Part shown: one piece after another, positions 41,148 to 53,716 of the stretch | Layout: the number at the start of each line of letters is the position of its first letter | Position numbering within the stretch: position 1 is the first letter of the stretch | From: Populus alba | Lineage: Eukaryota; Streptophyta; Magnoliopsida; Malpighiales; Salicaceae | Reading direction: 5' to 3' | DNA: 64,000 nucleotides | Assembly (NCBI RefSeq): GCF_005239225.2 | Contig: NC_133293.1 | Span: forward strand, 5,208,001 to 5,272,000 | Program-made: the position numbers and the translations under genes | Notes under the pieces: generated by a model | Seen by the model: the letters and a program-made list of their open reading frames with translations, nothing else | Told to the model about the DNA's origin: nothing | Database searches by the model: none

Positions 41148-41933
41148 GCACTAGGATTTGTATTTATAGTGAAAGAGTCCCATTGCAAATGAGAAACAAT
41201 GTTCCAAATAAACTCATTCTCTTCTTTGAAATTTGAATTTGATTAAGAATCAAATTCGAAAAAAGGATGGCTATCATTATCTTGATGATAAAGATATAAT
41301 GACAAAAGCACATTACAGTCCCTAGTTTTTCATAAATTGACAAATCACACTTTTCATCTAAATATGTCCCTGATCTTTTAATTTTACATTTTAACCCCGA
41401 TAAAATTAAATTAAAAAGTCAACGAGCCAAAAATTGGGTTATAAACATACTTCATTCCAATAGTGTTGGTGCTATGGGACATGTTTTTCATTGTGTCACA
41501 TTTATATCAAACTATTTCAGCTTTCCAGGATCAGATATTAATCTTGATTGTGAGTTGTGTGACCATATGATCATAAGGTTCGAATTTGAATAAGTCAAGT
41601 TTGTGAAAAAAATACTTTGAAAGGCTAGTCAGTTAATATAATTATTTGGTGTACGTAGAAATATGACTTCAGCTTTATTACAGCACTAACCAAATCGAAG
41701 GCCACTTTTTTTTAATTTTCATATATCTTATTAAAGCATCATGAAGTACCTTGATGCATAATACACAAGCTTTCAGATTCCTTATTTATCTCATATTAAT
41801 GCTGCACTGATTACCAAATCTGCCAGCCTCTAAATAAAGAAAAAGATAATCTCTTTTTTTAGGATGTGAAAGGATTTTTAGGGAGGATAAATGGAGTTTG
41901 AGTTTTTTAAAAGACTTTTTGGCTGACACGACC
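41148..41933. other. Mostly unassigned, with a decayed family G/H LTR end
   Basis: 41148-41454 and 41590-41933 show no known domain or terminus. Between them, about 41455-41585 is a heavily mutated family G/H LTR end: CATTCCAATAGTGTTGGTGC, then GTGTGACCATATGATCAT and AAGGTTCG, with many transitions. It is the oldest G/H relic in the window. Confidence 0.6.
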
Positions 41934-42128
41934 AAAAGATTTGATGTCTTTCTTCCCAAGTGCAGGAGTGTCGAAGTAATAAATAAACCGGCAAGACCGG
42001 GGTCGAACTACAGAGAGGTTAATTGTATATATTATAAATAACAATACAACAACAACAATAATAATACCGGACAGTAACAGTAATTAGTAATATATAATAG
42101 TTAATAGTAATAATATAATAAAAATTCC

Positions 42129-42167
<39 letters not shown>

Positions 42168-42298
42168 CAGTACATGGCGTTTGTTATACGCTGAGAATGA
42201 TCTAAAAGATCGGGTCACAGGTTTCCAGCCTATATACTGAGTTTATGAAAAAGATCAAAGAGATTATATTACATAATATAAAATAGATTTCTGATGCG
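41934..42298 (-). mobile_element. Family L LTR distal fragment
   Basis: The reverse complement ends GGTCGTGTCA at 41934 and includes the TTCGACCCCGGTCTTGCCGG block and triplet microsatellites (about 42035-42062, 42128-42167). The match fades at about 42298, before the assembly gap. Confidence 0.85.
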
Positions 42299-42386
42299 AA
42301 TGAACAAGGCAAGACCAACAATGTTCAGGATCCTTGATCAAACACAAAACATACTTAACATACATAAAATATAATAAGAATGTAAT

Positions 42387-42886
42387 NNNNNNNNNNNNNN
42401 NNNNNNNNNNNNNNNNNNNNNNNNNNNNNNNNNNNNNNNNNNNNNNNNNNNNNNNNNNNNNNNNNNNNNNNNNNNNNNNNNNNNNNNNNNNNNNNNNNNN
42501 NNNNNNNNNNNNNNNNNNNNNNNNNNNNNNNNNNNNNNNNNNNNNNNNNNNNNNNNNNNNNNNNNNNNNNNNNNNNNNNNNNNNNNNNNNNNNNNNNNNN
42601 NNNNNNNNNNNNNNNNNNNNNNNNNNNNNNNNNNNNNNNNNNNNNNNNNNNNNNNNNNNNNNNNNNNNNNNNNNNNNNNNNNNNNNNNNNNNNNNNNNNN
42701 NNNNNNNNNNNNNNNNNNNNNNNNNNNNNNNNNNNNNNNNNNNNNNNNNNNNNNNNNNNNNNNNNNNNNNNNNNNNNNNNNNNNNNNNNNNNNNNNNNNN
42801 NNNNNNNNNNNNNNNNNNNNNNNNNNNNNNNNNNNNNNNNNNNNNNNNNNNNNNNNNNNNNNNNNNNNNNNNNNNNNNNNNNNNNN
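42387..42886. other. Assembly gap, exactly 500 N
   Basis: A round-number run of N is a placeholder used by scaffolders, so the true distance, and even the adjacency of the two sides, is unknown. Any reading frame spanning it is meaningless. Confidence 0.99.
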
Positions 42887-43144
42887 ATATGGCCTTCCTC
42901 TAATAATGGATATGCAACACTGTATTGACTTCATTCTGGGTGTTATGCTTCCAAACAAGGCAGTTTTTTTAATGTGTCCAACTGAGCATGCCAGAGTTAC
43001 AAATGTAAGTTGATGAAGTTGATGTTTAAAGGGCTTGATTAATTCTTGATGACAATAAAACAAAGGCCACTCACATAAAAGAAACTGTTTTTTGCTCACC
43101 ACTGTAAGGTTTCAAACCCAAAATATTCAGATGGAAACAACTAA
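42887..43144. other. Unassigned sequence right of the gap
   Basis: About 260 bases with no recognised repeat end or domain; a short minus-strand open frame resembles nothing I know. Possibly host DNA. Confidence 0.5.
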
Positions 43145-44170
43145 TGATGCGAACCTCGTCATCACATGGTCACACAACCCACACTCAAAGACGCCAATTC
43201 CTAGAAGCCAAGTAAAATCAGGTTTGATAAGGAGTGTGACACAAAGATAATTTGTACCTAGGCACCAAATACTATTGAAAACGGAGACCCCCACCCAACA
43301 AATATTGATTCGTGAACGAGAAGTATAAGGATGACGCCCACGAAGACAGTTGTTCTTCAATAAGTCGTTTTTTCAGTTCTTTAGAGAACCATGGAAGGGA
43401 GATTATCTCACCAACACACATACAAAAGTGCGGCAAACAAGAAGTTTTATTAATCTGAATTGTCTAACTTACATGTCTGGTGAATGCCTTTATTTATATT
43501 GACTCTAGACTTAAATAAACCCTAATGGACCCCTTATGTGGACTTATATGATGACCACTTACCAATTAAAACCATATAATATAAATAAAACCCTAAAACT
43601 AAGAAGAAAATAAAAATAAAATAGATAAATCAAAATTTAATATCCTAAATATGATAGGATCAGATTTGTTGCTTTTTTAGAAGTCCGATATATATAGCTA
43701 GGAGAATCAAATCTAAAGGTCGAATATTTAATTCTGAAATCTTCTTTCCTTTTTGTAGCTAGGATGAATAAGAAATCCTTGTAAGAAAAGGATTCTGAAA
43801 CATTTATGAATCCTTGCCACACTTGGAAACTATGTTGCAGCCCATTAAAGATCTTTGTAGAATTAGGAGATTTCCAAAATATGCTTCCATATCCTTTTAG
43901 GAAAAGAATCCTAGCCAAATAGGAAATCAACAAGTCAAAAGGAAGTAAATAACAAAACTCGTACAACCTCTGTTGACCTGTGTTTGGATGCCTTGCCAAA
44001 ATCCGATTGACATGATATTTTAACCCAAGGTAGGACAACATGTTAGGAGACTCCACGTGAAATTGCAGCCTGATCCAATGGTAGGATTGAAAATTATGAC
44101 TTTTGCCATAAAACTGGATAGTTGCACATTTTACGTCAAAATCCGAATTTAACCTTGCCTGGATCGTATC
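43145..44170 (-). mobile_element. Family D LTR, probably solo
   Basis: Minus strand: TGATACGATCC-like start near 44170 (the first base pair is disturbed by the neighbouring insertion) to GGTTCGCATCA-equivalent end at 43145. About 1.02 kb. The first ~220 codons (43637-44287, fused with the neighbouring LTR) are open. No primer site follows, and I could not confirm a target duplication. Confidence 0.8.
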
Positions 44171-44173
44171 GAC

Positions 44174-44908
44174 TGATGCGAACCTCGTGATCACGTGGTC
44201 ACGCAACCCACAATCAAGATTGAGATCTGATCCCGGAAAGCCGAAATAGGTCTGATATGAGTGCGACACAATGGAAACCTGCCCCAAGGCACCAACACTA
44301 TTGGAATGAGTAGAATGACGCCACGAAGCCAGTTAATCTTCGATAAGTCAGATTCAGTTCGTTCAAGAACTGAAGAATGCAAGAATCACTCTCACACGTT
44401 AAAACTGAAAAATTCAGAATAATAATCATCAAAAGCTGCCGAAATTTTGGCCTCCATGAGTTTAAATAGTTCTTGAAAAGTTAACCCTAATGGACCCTTT
44501 ATGTGGACTTATATGAGGTCCACTCAAAACTGGCCCAAAACCCTAAAATGAAAAGCCCATAACCCAAAAATGAAAAGCCCATAACTTAATCCAAACAAGC
44601 CTTGGATCCTAGCTTAAAACAAAGTATGAATTAAGCCCAAACAAGCCTTGGGCTGTAGCTAACAAAATAAAATAAAGCCCTTATCTCATGGCCCAAATAA
44701 GGTTGTATTGGACCCCTCTTCCACATGGATAAGATGTACTAGGATCTCCTCTTGATACTCCAATGGACCTTCCAATTCTGACTTGGTGGAAACCTTCAAA
44801 ACCAATGCATTCAATGCGTCTTTCAATGTCTTTGTCTTGGACCGAGTCATTGGTCCATTTGGAACATGTAATGGGTCCTTGCTGGTGTTTCTGGGCTGGT
44901 CCGCATCA
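44174..44908 (-). mobile_element. Family G solo LTR
   Basis: 735 bp, minus strand, TGATGCGGACC to GGTTCGCATCA. Flanked by TCGAC (44169-44173 and 44909-44913), inserted at the edge of a family D LTR. Nearly identical to the LTRs of the G element at 17770-34154. Confidence 0.95.
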
Positions 44909-44913
44909 TCGAC

Positions 44914-45428
44914 TCACCACTTTAAATATATAAATTAAATCACCACTTTAGAGATTCAAAGTAAAGGAAATAAGTCCACCGCTCACTAATGAGATATAGA
45001 ATTTGATAAATGCTAATCAGCCAACTCAAAAGACTTCAATTCAAAATTTTCTTAAAGATCCCAGTATATGGTTTGAATCACAATTATATACTTGGAACAT
45101 CCCTCCAAGTCTAGAAAACACCAAATTAAAGTAAATGAGACCTAATGATTGAATTTAGAAGAATTTTAGACAATAAATAACAATACTCTTTTTTCAGTCT
45201 ATAAAATGCAAATAGACACTTAGGAAGCACTCAAATTAAAACTAACATAACTCTTTATAGAAAACTTCAATGCATACATGGCTAAATAATCTGGAAAGAT
45301 GACATTCTGAACTTGAAAACCACATAGAATATGCTCATTTTCCCTTGTAATAAAAAGATGAAATTTGGGCTTAAAGTTGACCACAGGCTGAAAGGAAACA
45401 ACCTCAAAAACATCCTTCATTTATAATG
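44914..45428. other. Unassigned, possibly old chromovirus 3' region
   Basis: A/T-rich sequence with no clear domain. It lies just downstream (minus strand) of an integrase C-terminal remnant, so it may be the decayed 3' untranslated part of that element. Confidence 0.4.
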
Positions 45429-45665
45429 CTAACCCAAATTCAAGTAACCCAACTCCATTTGGACTAGTAGAGGACACTTCTGTTCATGTTCCCCTGGTTG
45501 AAAAAGACTTGACCTTGAGTCAAATGTTGAGTTGTCACAATAAAAACAAGATAAATCAACAACGTTAAAAGTGTATGAAATGTATTTGTAAGCAAGTAAC
45601 TCAATTTTGTACACATTTTCACCAATTCGCTTCAGAACCTTAAAATACTACCAACCCTTAGTTTG
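45429..45665 (-). pseudogene. Decayed chromovirus integrase C-terminus
   Basis: Minus strand reads VLKRIGENVYKIELLAYKYI, then SYTFNVVDLSCFYC and FDSRSSLFQPGEHEQK. This matches the pattern of Ty3/gypsy integrase C-termini (VL-K-I-x-N-Y-K-I-E-L ... TFNV-DL ... FDSRSSLFQPGE). Only this tail survives; element L-C was inserted just beside it (45714). Confidence 0.65.
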
Positions 45666-45875
45666 AGCTTAGAAAATTTACCTTATGGGAACCTTCCCAT
45701 GTTGAGATGTAATTGACATGACTAAAAGATTGATGTCTTCTTCCAAGTGCAGGAGTGTCGAAGTAATAAATAACCCGGCAAGACCGGGGTCGAACCATAG
45801 AGAGGTTAATTGTATAAAATTATAAATAACAATAGAACAATAACAAAAACAATAATAATAATAATAATAATAATA

Positions 45876-45915
<40 letters not shown>

Positions 45916-46079
45916 CAGTACGTGGCGTTGTTATACTTGAAAATGATCTAAAAGATCGAGTCACAGGTTTTCAGCCTCTATACTGAGTTTATGAAAAGAT
46001 CAAAGAGATATATTATATAGTATAAACAAAATGTAAATAATAATAATAGTAGTAGTAGTAGTAGTAGTAATAATAATAA

Positions 46080-46118
<39 letters not shown>

Positions 46119-47091
46119 GAGGAGTAGTAGTAGTAGTACTAAAAAGAAGAGGAGGAAGAAATTAACGAGAACTTTGAGATGGAAGATTAATGTAAGGATT
46201 AAACAATGATAAAAACAAATGTCAAGGTTAGAGGATCCACCAATGGTATTTCAAACAAGTATAATATAAACTCTTATTACTCAATTTGGAAACCACACAC
46301 GGAGGAGGTTCCAATCGGATGATTTGTCATTAATAGCTCATTATAAATTATTAACATGATCATATGAATTATCTTATTTACATAACACCAAAGTTTTAAA
46401 TATTGTCAGGAATTCATGATGTTAACTGATGTTAACAACAAATCAAGTTCCTTTCGTAGCCCAGGTGTAGGTAATACCACATGGTTGGGCTATGAAAGTG
46501 CCAAACATTTGTTGTACCAAGTATTATACAACACAAATCTAGATTAACCATTTAACAAGCAAGGTATTAAGAATTAGTAAGATAAAAAGATAAGACATGT
46601 TAATATTAAACATTAAGATCCATGTTGAGTTTACACTATATTTATTCTTACACCATTAGTTTAACCTTTTCACCTTGACATAATAAGCTTAGCTAAACAT
46701 AATGAAGAAGAGAAACATAAATAAACAAAACAAGAACATAAAGAAAATACAAGTTAACTAAGTAAAGGAAAGAAAATGAAAACATAAACAAGATATTAAT
46801 GAAAGCAAAACTTACAAATTATAAAAAAAAATATAAAGAGAGAAATAAAGAGCATGAACTTGATCTGAACAACCAAGCTCCTAAATACATGGCAAATGCC
46901 TCCTTTTATAGGCCAAAATTCAGAATTATTGATTTGATGACTAATTGTTGAGTGGATGGCCAACTCTTGATGATTAGTACTTAAAAGTGCATTTTGATCA
47001 AGGTTTTATATCATCATTTTGCACTTGAAGTATCAATAACTCCTTAACTAAAGCATGTTTTATAATAACAAGTTTGATACTATAAGATACC

Positions 47092-48025
47092 TGATATGGT
47101 TCATCCATGTGATATGACCCAAGTAAGGTCAGATTCGGATTTTGGCGTAAAAAGCGCAACAGTCCAGGTTTACGGCAACAATCATAATTGTCAATCTGAC
47201 CGTTGGATCGAGATAATATTTTATGTGGACTCTCCAGACATATCTTACTACCTTGGGTTAAAAATTCAGGTCAATCGGAGTTTGGGAAGGAACCGCAATA
47301 CTGGTCAACGGAAGCTGTACGGATTTTGTTATTTACTTCCATTTGACTTGTGGACTTCCTATTTGGTTAGGATTCTTTTCCTACAAGGATGTGGCAGCTG
47401 GCTTTGGGGATTTCCTAGTTCCATAAGGATCTTTAATGAGCTGCAATATAATCTACAAGTGTGGCAGTGATTCATTAATGTTTCAGAATCCTTTTCTTAT
47501 AAGGATTTCTTATTTATCCTAGCTACACAAGGAAAGAAGGGCTGGTGGTATTTAATGACAGATTAGTTATTTTTATTATTATCTTTAATGTTTGGGCTTA
47601 ATTAAAACTTTGTTTTGAGCTAGGGTCCAAGGCTTGTTTGGATCAGGTTATGGGCTTTTCAGTTTAGGGTTTTGAGTGGACCTCATATAAGTCCACATAA
47701 GGAGTCCATTAGGGTTAACTTTTCAAGAACTATTTAAACTCATGTAAGCCACAATTTCGGCAGCTTCGATGATAATTACTTCTGAATTTTTCAGTTTTAA
47801 CGTGTGAGAGTGATTCTTGCATTCTTCAGTTCTTGAACGAACTGAATCTGACTTATCGAAGATTAACTGGCTTCGTGGCGTCATTCTACTCATTCCAATA
47901 GTGTAGGTGCCTTGGGGCAGGTTTTTATTGTGTCGCACTCCTATCAGACCTATTTCGACTTTCTGGGATCAGATCTCAATCTTGATTGTGGGTTGCGTGA
48001 CCACGTGATCACGAGGTTCGCATCA
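47092..48025 (+). mobile_element. Family H solo LTR, innermost layer
   Basis: TGATATGGTTCATCC to GGTTCGCATCA, 934 bp, flanked by ATACC (47087-47091, 48026-48030). It has both the TTTACGGCAACAATC segment and the distal region, so it is the most complete H LTR here. Confidence 0.95.
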
Positions 48026-49468
48026 ATACCTTAATTTATGGTAAATGTTCATATTAAATGCAGGCCTATCACATAAATAAAAGGATTGAATGATGAGTTT
48101 AAGTATTGAAAGTGAAAGGACAAAGAGATGGCCAAACTTAAAAAAGAGATGCCGGTGCAGTCCAAACTGGAAAATTGCTCGGTAATTGGATCATATCTGG
48201 AGCTCTAGATCTCGGATTTAGGTCCATTTTATATGGATGGAAAGGTAAGACAAAGGCCTACAACTTTCATGGGAGCCCAAGATTTAAAAAGGCCGTTTTG
48301 AAGTCCAAACTGAAGGAACAACGAAGAAGTCCGAAGCTGTCCTGCAGCCCAGACACTATTTAGTGTTCAGCCCATATCTTGAGTTCTAGAAGTCCAAATG
48401 ACCTCATCTTTTTTTTGTTGGAAAGCTGAGACAATTTCCTAGAACATTCCTGAGGATTCTAGACAAATTATGATGTTAGCAATGACGTCTTGTTCATACA
48501 AGAAGATAAGGATTGTCACCAAGTCAAGATGTGGCCACCCACTCATCAATTAATTAACAAATCAATAGTTCCAAATTTTGGCCTATAAAAGGAGACACTT
48601 ACCATGTATTGAGGCATCTTGGTTTCCAGATCAAGATCATGCTCTTGCTTTCTCTCTTTGTATTGCTTATGTTTTGCTTTCATTAATATCAAGTTTATGC
48701 ACTTCATTTCCTTTCCTTTACTTAGTTAACTTCTTTCTCATTTATGTTCTTATCTTGTTCATTTATGTTTCTTTCTTTCATTATGTTTAGCTAAGTTAAT
48801 TATGTCAAGGTGAAAAGGGTACACTAATGGTGTAAGAATAAGTATAATATAAACTTAACATGGACCTTAACGTTGGATACTAACATGTTTTATATTTGTT
48901 ATCTTGTTCACTTTTAATACTTTGCTTGTTAAATGGTTAATCTAGATTTATGTTGTATAACACTTGGTACAACAAATACTTGACACTTTCATAGCTCATA
49001 CTGTATGGTATAACCGACACTTGAGGAACTTGATTTGTTGTTAACATAAGTTATAATCATGAATGCCTGCCAACATTTACAAGTATTAGCTTTATTCGAA
49101 TAAGATAACTAATGTAATCATGTTAACAATTTATAATCTGATTGGAACTCCTTTATGTGTGGTTTCCAATTGAGTAATAAGAGTTTTATACTATACTTGT
49201 TTGAAGTACCATTAGTGGATCCTCTAACCTTGACATTTATTTTTATCGTTGTTTAATCCTTACATTAATCTTTCATCTCAAAGTTCTCATTAATTTCTTC
49301 ATCTTCTTCTTCTTTTACTACTACTACTACTACTATTATTATTATTTACATTCTGTTTTATATTATATAATATATTTTTTTGATCTTTTCATAAACTCAA
49401 TATATAGGCTGGAAACCTGTGACCCGATCTTTTAGATCATTCTCAGTTGTAACAACGCCACGTACTGA

Positions 49469-49583
49469 GTATTATTATTATTATTATTGTTGTTGTTATT
49501 ATTGTTATTGTTATTATTATTATTGTTGTTGTTGTTGTTGTTGTTGTTATTATTGTTATTATTATTATTATTATTGTTGTTGT
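49469..49583. repeat. Triplet microsatellite (TTA/TTG)n
   Basis: About 38 consecutive ATT/GTT-type triplets; open frames here encode only poly-Asn or poly-Leu and are artefacts. Confidence 0.95.
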
Positions 49584-50305
49584 TATTTATAACCTCTCTG
49601 TGGTTCGAGCCCAGTCTTGACGGGTTATTTATTACTTCAACAGTCTTGCACTTGGGAGAAGACATCAAGCTTTTGGTCGTGTCACTTGACTTTATGAAAA
49701 TCCTTATCTTCTTGTTTAAATAAATAAAAAAAATGCTAGCATCAGATCTGGGTCCGTATGTGCGCATGAAAGTTCTAGGAAATTCTCTTAGCTTTCCAGG
49801 AAAAAAAAGATGTCATTTGGACTTCTAGAACTTAAGATATGGGCTGAACACTGAACAGTGTCTGGGCTGCAGGACAGATTCAGACTTCTCCGTTGTTGCT
49901 ATAATTTGGACTTGAAAACGACCTTCTTAGATCCTGGTGTCCAAATGAAAGTTGTAGGCCTATGTCTTACCAAATCTGTGTAAACATTTGAGATCATTTG
50001 GACATCTAGAACTCGAGATATGACCCAATTACCGAATAGTGTTCCAGTTTGGACTGCACCAACATCTCTTTTCTAAGTTTCACCCTCTCTTTATCTTCAC
50101 AAATTTCAGTAGTTGAATTCATCAATCAATCCTTTGATTTATGTGATAGGCCTGCATTTAAGATGGACATTTACCATATATTAGAGCATTTCATAGTATT
50201 AGACTTGTTATTATAAAACATGTTTTAGTTAAGGAGTTATTGATACTTTAAGTGAAAAATGATGATCTAAAACCTTGATAAATATGCACTTTTAAGTACT
50301 AATCA

Positions 50306-51657
50306 CCCCCCCAACCAACTTATTACTAGTCCCTAGTAATCAAAGCGTTAAAATAGAAAAATAATTTGCAAATTCCATAAAGCAAGGCATTCACCATTCA
50401 ACTTACTTTAATTTATCCAGAAAAACAAACTCTCATTAAATTCATATATCTGCTCAATACCTCTTAAACAAGATATTACTAAACCTTTCTTTTGTGCTCA
50501 AAATATCAACATATAGTTATAGGGCTTTACTGGGAAGAAAAACAAATTTTTGTTCTGATGTTTAAGGCTAACTTTCTTAGGTTGGGATTATGATTTTTTT
50601 CTTTTTCTTTATTTATTTATTTATTTATTTATATACACATACAACTAGAAACACAATGTATCTTTAACCCATGTAACGAGTTTTAGGCTAATGACTCCTA
50701 AACCAGTTGGTCTTAGGGCATTAGGTGTTGAGACACCCCTACGAGCTTAGCAACTCGAGTTGCAGATACTGATACGTAGATAGTGCAATGTTTGATTCCC
50801 TTAAGCTTTTCTCCCCAACCCATGTAACAAGCGTTGGGCCAATAGCTCCCAAGTCAGTTGACTTTAGGGTATTAAGTGTTAAAACACCCCTCTAGGCTTA
50901 ATTGCTTAGGTTAGGGAGGCTACGAAACCAAACTTATCTACCTTTTTATTATCATTGTTTTTTTTTTTTTGTTTTTTTTTCAAATTATATACCATCCCTT
51001 TCCCTTAGTTGTTACTTTTAACAAAAGAACATAAATAATGTAATGATCCGATGTGCAACCCACAATCATATGTTAAAGTGTGTGTGTGAAAATGAAGATT
51101 TAAAAATACTTGTTAAATGAGCATATGAGCAGAATCAAGTGCTACCAATACGAGAGTTTGTAAACCTGAATATTTCAAGAAGTATTCTGATAGACCTTGT
51201 TAAGAATGTTTACTAAGATGCGTCTCAAGAGTCACTTTAACAAAAGAACTCCTTTTACTCTGCCATCCTAGTAACAACAGTTTTGCAAATAGTTTATGAA
51301 ATAGAAAACACAGTTTTTTTTTTTTTTAAATATCAACTACTATCCTTTCCCCCCAACCAAAATGAGACATTGTTCTCAATGTCTTAAGGTAGAAAGTTAG
51401 AGTATAGAAGACATCACCTGAAATAACGAACACTAACAAACCTAAAACACACTTAAACAAATATAAGAAACAACAAAACACAATAATAAAACCAAAAGAT
51501 GCAAAGTTTTTACAAACAAAAAAGCATTGAGTTCATGCTCTTTATTTCTCTCTTTATTTATTTATTTATTTTGAAGAAGCATGTGTATGTACAGGTAGTT
51601 GTGATTGTGGCTCACATCTTTCCTTGGTTTTACGTCCAAAAACTGCTTAAACGCCCT
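50306..51657 (-). other. L-C 3' internal region lacking LOG
   Basis: Read on the minus strand from 51657: the cysteine-rich ORF stop is followed by GAGCCACAATCACAACTACC and an AAATAAAGAGAGAAATAAAG tract, as in L-A. Then about 40 bases not found in L-A (GAGCATGAACTCAATGC and following) lead straight to the sequence that follows LOG in L-A (TTTTGGTTTTATTA). The LOG ORF with its TATA region is absent. The rest matches L-A: GGACAATGTCTCG-like block (reversed near 51370), duplicated hairpin units (about 50660-50905) and the polypurine tract next to 50306. Confidence 0.75.
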
Positions 51658-52340
51658 CTATAGGTCGAGGATAGGCTTCCCATCCAGTTTTCTTAAAAAC
51701 TGGCAAACAAGGTCTTTTTTAGTCAGATTCCCAAGACTAAGATGAGCTTGTTCTTTATGAAAATGGGGTCATAAATCATGAATTGCCCGATGCACATCTC
51801 CACTATGATGAGACTTAAGAGTCAATAGAAGATTATCTAAAAACTCTCTATGTTTTGAAATAAATCCTACCTTTTGACAATTTTCATAGGTTTTGCAGAA
51901 TGCATATGAGTCCTTGAACATGGTGGGCCAGTAAAATCCACTTTGTAAGATTTTTGCAGTCGCCTTTTTTGACGAGAAATGATCCCCACATGCTTCAGAG
52001 TGAAAAAATTTAATGACACTAGTTACCTCATTGTCGGGAATGCATCTTTGAAATATTTGATCAGGACAATATTTGAATAAGTAAGGGTCATCCCAATAAA
52101 GGTTTTGCACGTCGTTCAAAAACTTTCTTTTATCTTGGTTATCCAAATGAGCTGGCAAAAATCCTAAAGCAAGAAAATTGTTATTTTTAGCAAACCAAGG
52201 CATTAAATTAAGAGAAAGTAAAGATTCATGAGGAAAGTAATAATTGATTGGTGTGATGTCAGATGTCGAATCTATTGTCAACTTTGACAAATGATCCGCC
52301 AAAACATTTTCGGTGCCTTTTTCATCATCGATTGCTTCCT
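51658..52340 (-). pseudogene. L-C shortened pol joined to the cysteine-rich ORF tail
   Basis: Continues in the gag frame: after MTKQ the sequence jumps to DEKGTENVLADHLSKLT, skipping protease, RT and RNase H. It then passes through the pre-integrase region (FPHESLLSLNLMPWFAK) and the zinc domain (CIPDNEVTSVIKFFHSEAC ... CKTYENCQK; the third Cys position has become Tyr). It next jumps into the last ~70 codons of the cysteine-rich ORF (DNLLLTLKSHHSGDVHRAIH), losing its basic patch and cysteines. A stop lies at 51769 and the ancestral stop at 51658-51660. Deletions here differ from those of L-A, so the two non-autonomous forms were trimmed separately in part. Confidence 0.75.
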
Positions 52341-53716
52341 GTTTGGTCATGGCATGAGGAAATGGAAGTGCTGGTGGGAAATCAATCTTTTCTTTGCAAT
52401 GTTCAGATTCAACCCCTTCCTTACCCTCAGAGATTGATTCATCATCTTTCTCACAAGGTTCAAGAGTGGGTTTTTCAATAACCTTACCACTGCAAAGATT
52501 GATGTCTGATTTGACTTGATCCATGTGTTGACTTCTGGAACTACTTGCATTTACATTGTATTTCTCCTTTGGATTTTGCTGTAGTTGAGATGGAAACTTA
52601 CCATTCTCTTGAAAACTGAGAGCAGATGTTAACTTTGCAAGAGTATCTTTAAAACCAGTTATGCTTTGAGCAAGTTGAGTGTTGATTATCTCTTGCTTTT
52701 CAATGAATGAATGCAATGTATCTTCAAGATTTCTTCTAGGAGGTGGAGCATAAGGAGGTGCATATCCATAAGAATTTTGGAAATTATGGTGTGCTTGAAA
52801 CGATGGCTGTAAAGTTTGTGCATTATTGTTATCACTCTTCCAACTAAAATTTGAGTGATTTCTCCAACCAGGATTGTATGTTTGCAAGTATGGGTTATGA
52901 TTGGGCCTTTGGAAACTGTTTAAAGCATGGGCTTGTTCATGGAGGCATTCCTTGAAAGAAGGCAAAGTTGGACAATCATTGGTTGCATGTTCATTTGTTT
53001 CACAGATTTGACACACAATGTTTTGAACAGATTTTAATTGACCACTCCTTTTTCAATTCTAGTGCCTTGACTTTTCTAGCTAAAGATGCAAACTTGGATT
53101 GGAGGTCATGATCTTCCCTAAGGTTATACATACCTCCATTAGATGTATGAGGTTGAGTTTTACCCGGTGCCTCAGAAGTGCTCGTAGTGTCCTAATTTTG
53201 AGCATTTTCAGCTAGCAAGTCTAGGTACTCCATTGCTTTATCAAGGTCTTTATCTTCAAAAGTTCCATTGCACATCAATTCCACCATTTGCCTATCTTTG
53301 GGTGTTAATCCTTTATAAAAACATGAAACCAATCTCCATGTTTCAAAACCATGATGAGGGCAAGTATTAATCAAGTCTCGATACTTATCCCAACATTGGT
53401 AAAATGTTTCACCTGGTTTTTGAGTGAAAGTGGTGATTTGTCTTTTGAAAGAGTTGGTTCTATGAGATGGAAAAAACTTCTTTAAAAATTGTTGTTGCAT
53501 TTCCTCCCAAGCATGAATGGATCCTAACCTAAGATTTTGTAGCCATGTTTTAGCTTTATCTTTTAATGAAAAAGAAAAAAAGCTTTAATCTAATGGTATT
53601 CATGCTACAATTTAAGTCATTATAGGTGTTACAAACTTCTTCAAATTCTCTCAAATGCAAGTATGAATTTTCTAGATCTAAGCCATGAAAAGAAGGTAAA
53701 AGTTGAATAATGCCTG
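52341..53716 (-). pseudogene. L-C gag, 5'-truncated
   Basis: Reads from SGIIQLLPSFHGLDLENSYL (about 53716) through MNTIRLKLFFFFIKR (frameshift in a T-run), AWEEMQQQFLKKFFPSHRTN, the stop at about 53195, the knuckle CQICETNEHATNDCP (about 53013) and the tail HMDQVKSDINLCSGKVIEKP. Homologous to L-A gag throughout, with three breaks. Confidence 0.82.

Larger units (their letters stand above)
46971..49684 (+). mobile_element. Family L solo LTR nested in the L-C 3' LTR
   Basis: TGATTAGTAC to GGTCGTGTCA on the plus strand, flanked by CTTGA (46966-46970 and 49685-49689). It is itself split by a family H solo LTR (47092-48025). The uninterrupted length is about 1775 bp. It contains TATAAAAGGAGACAC near 48583 and a long triplet microsatellite (49469-49583). 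Confidence 0.95.
45714..50305 (-). mobile_element. L-C 3' LTR, interrupted
   Basis: Minus strand start TGATTAGTACTTAAAAGTGC at 50305, end GGTCATGTCA-like at 45714. It is split by a plus-strand family L solo LTR (46971-49684). Without it the LTR is about 1.87 kb. Triplet microsatellites lie at 45855-45912 and 46040-46137. Confidence 0.88.
45714..53716 (-). mobile_element. Element L-C: Athila-like retrotransposon without LOG, 5' end lost
   Basis: Minus strand, family L. The 3' LTR (45714-50305) contains nested solo LTRs; internal sequence runs from 50306 to 53716 and includes gag, an integrase zinc-domain fragment and the C-terminal third of the cysteine-rich ORF. LOG is absent. The 5' LTR, leader and first gag codons are missing; at 53716 the sequence switches to a plus-strand chromovirus gag fragment. 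Confidence 0.85.

Noticed and set aside
42334..43102. Long open frames spanning the N run on both strands
   Set aside because: They consist mostly of unknown residues from the 500-N gap and have no biological meaning.
49432..49767. Poly-Asn and poly-Leu open frames
   Set aside because: They are translations of the triplet microsatellite in a family L LTR, not genes.
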